From positions 1 through 6,876 of the forward strand of contig DMTS01000127.1 of assembly GCA_003477045.1 (NCBI GenBank): DNA of 6,876 bases, in the 5' to 3' direction. Below are positions 4,718-6,876 of the stretch, piece after piece. Every line of letters starts with the position of its first letter. The stretch's first letter is position 1. The notes beneath the pieces were generated by a model, which did not search any database, was not told the DNA's origin, and worked only from the letters and a program-made list of their open reading frames with translations. Made by a program: the position numbers and the translations under genes. The stretch comes from Candidatus Delongbacteria bacterium (GTDB lineage Bacteria > UBA4055).

Positions 4718-6049
4718 ATGGAAAATTATTTAATCACGAACGCAAATATTCTCACATTCGGAACCAAGCCGAAAAATATCCGCAACGGAGCTGTGTATAT
4801 CGGAAGGGGCACGATTTTGGATTTCGGACCCGAAAAAGAAATGCTTCCGAAATATTCGGGGGAAGCGAACAAGATAGATGCAAAAGGCAGGATAGTTATG
4901 CCGGGCTTCGTTGACTTTCATAATCATCTTTACAGCGGATTTTTCCCGAACATACCGATGAACATTAAAAATGTCTCTGATTATAACGACTTCATGAACA
5001 AATACTGGTGGCCTCTGGCTAATAAGCTTTCGTCGGACGGTGTTTACTACTCAGCTGTAAAAGGTATCATAAATTCTATTAAATCCGGAGTTACAACGAT
5101 CTTTAATCTTCATTCAAGCCCCAACTGTATTAATGATTCGCTTACAGATATCGCAGAGGCGTTCGAGGAGCTTTCGATGAGAGGAGTTATCGGTTATGAG
5201 ATAAGCAACAGAACCGGGAACGAAGAAGCGGACAGGATGTTCAAGTTAAATTCAGAATTCGTAGAAGAGTATAAGAACAATCCGCTGATCACAGGAATGA
5301 TAGGTGTTTACAGCGCAAACGAAGCATCCGATTCGCTTCTGAGGTCTATAGCGAAATTCACCGACAGAACAAAGACAGGAACAGTTATCCATCTGTCAGA
5401 AACAGAGAATGAGGACGAATACTCAGTTAAGAACTTTGATAAAAAGTATTGCATTGACAGGCTTTTCGATATAGGTCTTCTTAATTCCAAGACGATACTT
5501 GCGTCAACCAACTACATAGACGAGACAGATATTGACATCATAAAAGAATCCCGCGCCGGAGTTGTGCTCACGCCTTCATCGGCATACTACAAGGGACTGG
5601 ATTTTGCTCCTATAGAAACACTCATCGAGAAGGACATCCCGATAGGGTTCGGTTCTGACGGAATATATCATTCAATAGCTTCTGAAGCTTCATTCGCGCA
5701 CAGGATCCTCAGACAGAAACTTAAGGGATTCACTTCCGGCAATGCCGAGATCTCAAGCATCCTGACAAGCTCCAATTATAAACTCGCGAATAACTTCGTC
5801 TCAAAATCCATCGGCGAGATTAAACTTGGTTCCGCAGCAGACCTGATCTTCGTTGATTATCTGCCTGAACACGAAATAACTGCCGATAACCTCCATACTC
5901 ACCTTATATTCGGGATACTTCAGTCGAGAATTGCATCTTCGATAATCAACGGAACGATCGTCATGAGAGATTTCGAGCTTTCCGGGATAGATGAGAAGGA
6001 ACTGAACCTTAAATTCGAAGAATATGCAAAAGAACTGAGCGTGAAATAA
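4718..6049 (+). CDS. ssnA: SsnA-family amidohydrolase with altered active site
   Basis: This is a 443-residue metal-dependent hydrolase of the amidohydrolase superfamily, closest in my recollection to SsnA. Shared stretches are MPGFVDFHNHLYSG (61-74), the YWWPL and YYSA segment (96-113), IKSGVTTIFN (121-130), the HSSPN segment (132-136), GSDGI (312-316) and the C-terminal ADL...DNL...H..FG strand set. The metal ligands are kept: His68 and His70 (HNH), His225 with Glu228 (HLSET), and Asp314 (GSDG). Two histidines found in E. coli SsnA and in related deaminases are absent. The GxHA segment reads GVYSA (Tyr198), and the LxAH segment reads ILAST (Ser263). The HNxRSN segment is also changed, to LTPSSA. 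It probably binds a metal but may use a different substrate or mechanism. The protein is cytoplasmic with no signal peptide. The AGGAGGT site fixes the start, and prfA follows after 3 bp. In enterics ssnA lies among purine/xanthine-dehydrogenase-type molybdenum hydroxylase genes. Confidence 0.8.
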   Translation: MENYLITNANILTFGTKPKNIRNGAVYIGRGTILDFGPEKEMLPKYSGEANKIDAKGRIVMPGFVDFHNHLYSGFFPNIPMNIKNVSDYNDFMNKYWWPLANKLSSDGVYYSAVKGIINSIKSGVTTIFNLHSSPNCINDSLTDIAEAFEELSMRGVIGYEISNRTGNEEADRMFKLNSEFVEEYKNNPLITGMIGVYSANEASDSLLRSIAKFTDRTKTGTVIHLSETENEDEYSVKNFDKKYCIDRLFDIGLLNSKTILASTNYIDETDIDIIKESRAGVVLTPSSAYYKGLDFAPIETLIEKDIPIGFGSDGIYHSIASEASFAHRILRQKLKGFTSGNAEISSILTSSNYKLANNFVSKSIGEIKLGSAADLIFVDYLPEHEITADNLHTHLIFGILQSRIASSIINGTIVMRDFELSGIDEKELNLKFEEYAKELSVK

Positions 6050-6052
6050 CTC

Positions 6053-6876
6053 ATGTACGAAAAACTTAAAAGTATTCGGGAAAAATTCGACAGCCTTACG
6101 GATAGACTCGCAGACCCTGAGATCCACAAAGACAGGGAGAAAATGATCTCGATCGGAAAAGAACGGGCTAAACTTGAACCGATCGTCAACAAATTCATTG
6201 AACTGTTAAACATAGATGACAACATTAGACAGGCAAAAGAACTTTTAAGCGGCGATAAAGACCTTGCTGAAATGGCAACGAACGAGATCGAAGAGTTGTC
6301 GCCTGTGCAGGAAAAACTCTTAGAAGAGATCAAACTGCTTCTGGTTCCTAAAGATCCCAACGACGACAAGAACATTTATCTTGAGATCAGGGCGGGAACC
6401 GGCGGAGATGAAGCCGGCCTTTTCGCAGGCGAGCTCTACAGAATGTATCAGAGATACGCCGAAAAAATGGGCTGGACTTTCAATACTGTCGATTATAACG
6501 AGACCGGACCGAATGTCATAAAAGAGGTCATAGTCGAGGTGTCCGGAGATGAAGTTTACGGAAAATTGAAATTTGAGTCGGGAGTCCACAGGGTCCAGAG
6601 AGTCCCTGAGACGGAAACTCAGGGAAGAGTACACACTTCAGCAGCCTCAGTTGCGATTCTTCCGATGACCGAAGTCGAAGAAGTCGAGATAGACCCGAAT
6701 GATCTTAAAATAGATACATACCGTTCGTCCGGCGCGGGCGGGCAGCATGTTAACAAGACAGACTCGGCTATCAGGATAACACACCTGCCGACAAACCTTG
6801 TAGTAACCTGTCAGAACGAGCGCTCCCAGCTGAAAAACAAACATTCCGCAATGAAGATCCTTGTTTCAAGGCTCCA
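6053..6876 (+). CDS. prfA: Peptide chain release factor 1 (3' partial)
   Basis: RF1 releases finished proteins at UAA and UAG codons. The frame is open from the ATG at 6053 to the window end (274 full codons; the family is about 355-360 residues, so roughly the last quarter is missing). It has the RF1/RF2 core: GTGGDEAGLFAGELYRMY, the codon-reading loop HRVQRVPETETQGRVHTSA and the catalytic GGQ loop SSGAGGQHVNKTDSA, with GGQ at residues 229-231 (E. coli 233-235). The tripeptide at 185-187 is P-E-T, fitting RF1 PxT and not RF2 SPF. The N-terminal about 100 residues are the expected helical domain 1. It starts 3 bp after the amidohydrolase stop and has no clear Shine-Dalgarno sequence, so it is probably co-transcribed and translationally coupled. 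In many bacteria prfA is followed by prmC, which methylates the GGQ glutamine; here that region is off the window. Confidence 0.96.
   Translation, partial: MYEKLKSIREKFDSLTDRLADPEIHKDREKMISIGKERAKLEPIVNKFIELLNIDDNIRQAKELLSGDKDLAEMATNEIEELSPVQEKLLEEIKLLLVPKDPNDDKNIYLEIRAGTGGDEAGLFAGELYRMYQRYAEKMGWTFNTVDYNETGPNVIKEVIVEVSGDEVYGKLKFESGVHRVQRVPETETQGRVHTSAASVAILPMTEVEEVEIDPNDLKIDTYRSSGAGGQHVNKTDSAIRITHLPTNLVVTCQNERSQLKNKHSAMKILVSRL

Noticed and set aside
5920..6844. Minus-strand open frames opposite the amidohydrolase 3' end and prfA
   Set aside because: They overlap strongly supported plus-strand genes and show no recognisable motifs.

Overview
The window is a gene-dense piece of chromosome from a low-to-moderate G+C bacterium that uses selenocysteine. 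Ribosome binding sites are often good (AAAGGAG, AGGAGGT), and one promoter fits the sigma-70 consensus closely. No taxon can be fixed from the sequence. An anaerobe is a reasonable guess from the radical-SAM, Fe-S and selenium genes, but it is only a guess. There are no insertion sequences, tRNAs, rRNAs or CRISPR arrays. All seven complete genes end in TAA or TAG, and the only TGA that matters is a selenocysteine codon.

Left part, plus strand (1-1696): the 3' portion of a radical-SAM enzyme with a C-terminal winged-helix domain is followed 20 bp later by a short Mrp/NBP35-type Fe-S carrier ATPase. The two are probably one transcript. A 115-bp imperfect palindrome (1715-1829) then separates this pair from a convergent minus-strand unit.

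Middle part, minus strand (4619 down to 1846): a consensus promoter drives rpsT (ribosomal protein S20), which is followed directly by a strong intrinsic terminator. Next come an ApaH/PrpE-like metallophosphatase, selD (selenophosphate synthetase) and a secreted, highly charged helical protein of unknown function. selD is longer than a plain ORF search suggests. It starts at 3614, overlaps the phosphatase stop codon by one base and reads through an in-frame UGA (Sec21) in the active-site loop. A small hairpin at the position expected for a bacterial SECIS follows the UGA. The cell must therefore also carry selA, selB and selC, which are outside the window.

Right part, plus strand (4718-6876): a divergent unit encodes an SsnA-family amidohydrolase and, 3 bp later, prfA (release factor 1), which is cut by the window end. 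The amidohydrolase keeps its metal ligands but has lost two histidines conserved in the family.

Two themes connect parts of the window. One is Fe-S/radical chemistry (radical SAM plus Mrp). The other is selenium: a Sec-containing SelD lies near an SsnA relative, a family found beside molybdenum hydroxylase genes in enterics. The most useful observations are the mis-startable Sec-SelD with its SECIS, the altered SsnA active site, and the long palindrome between convergent genes. I see no clear evidence of a wholly new multi-gene system.
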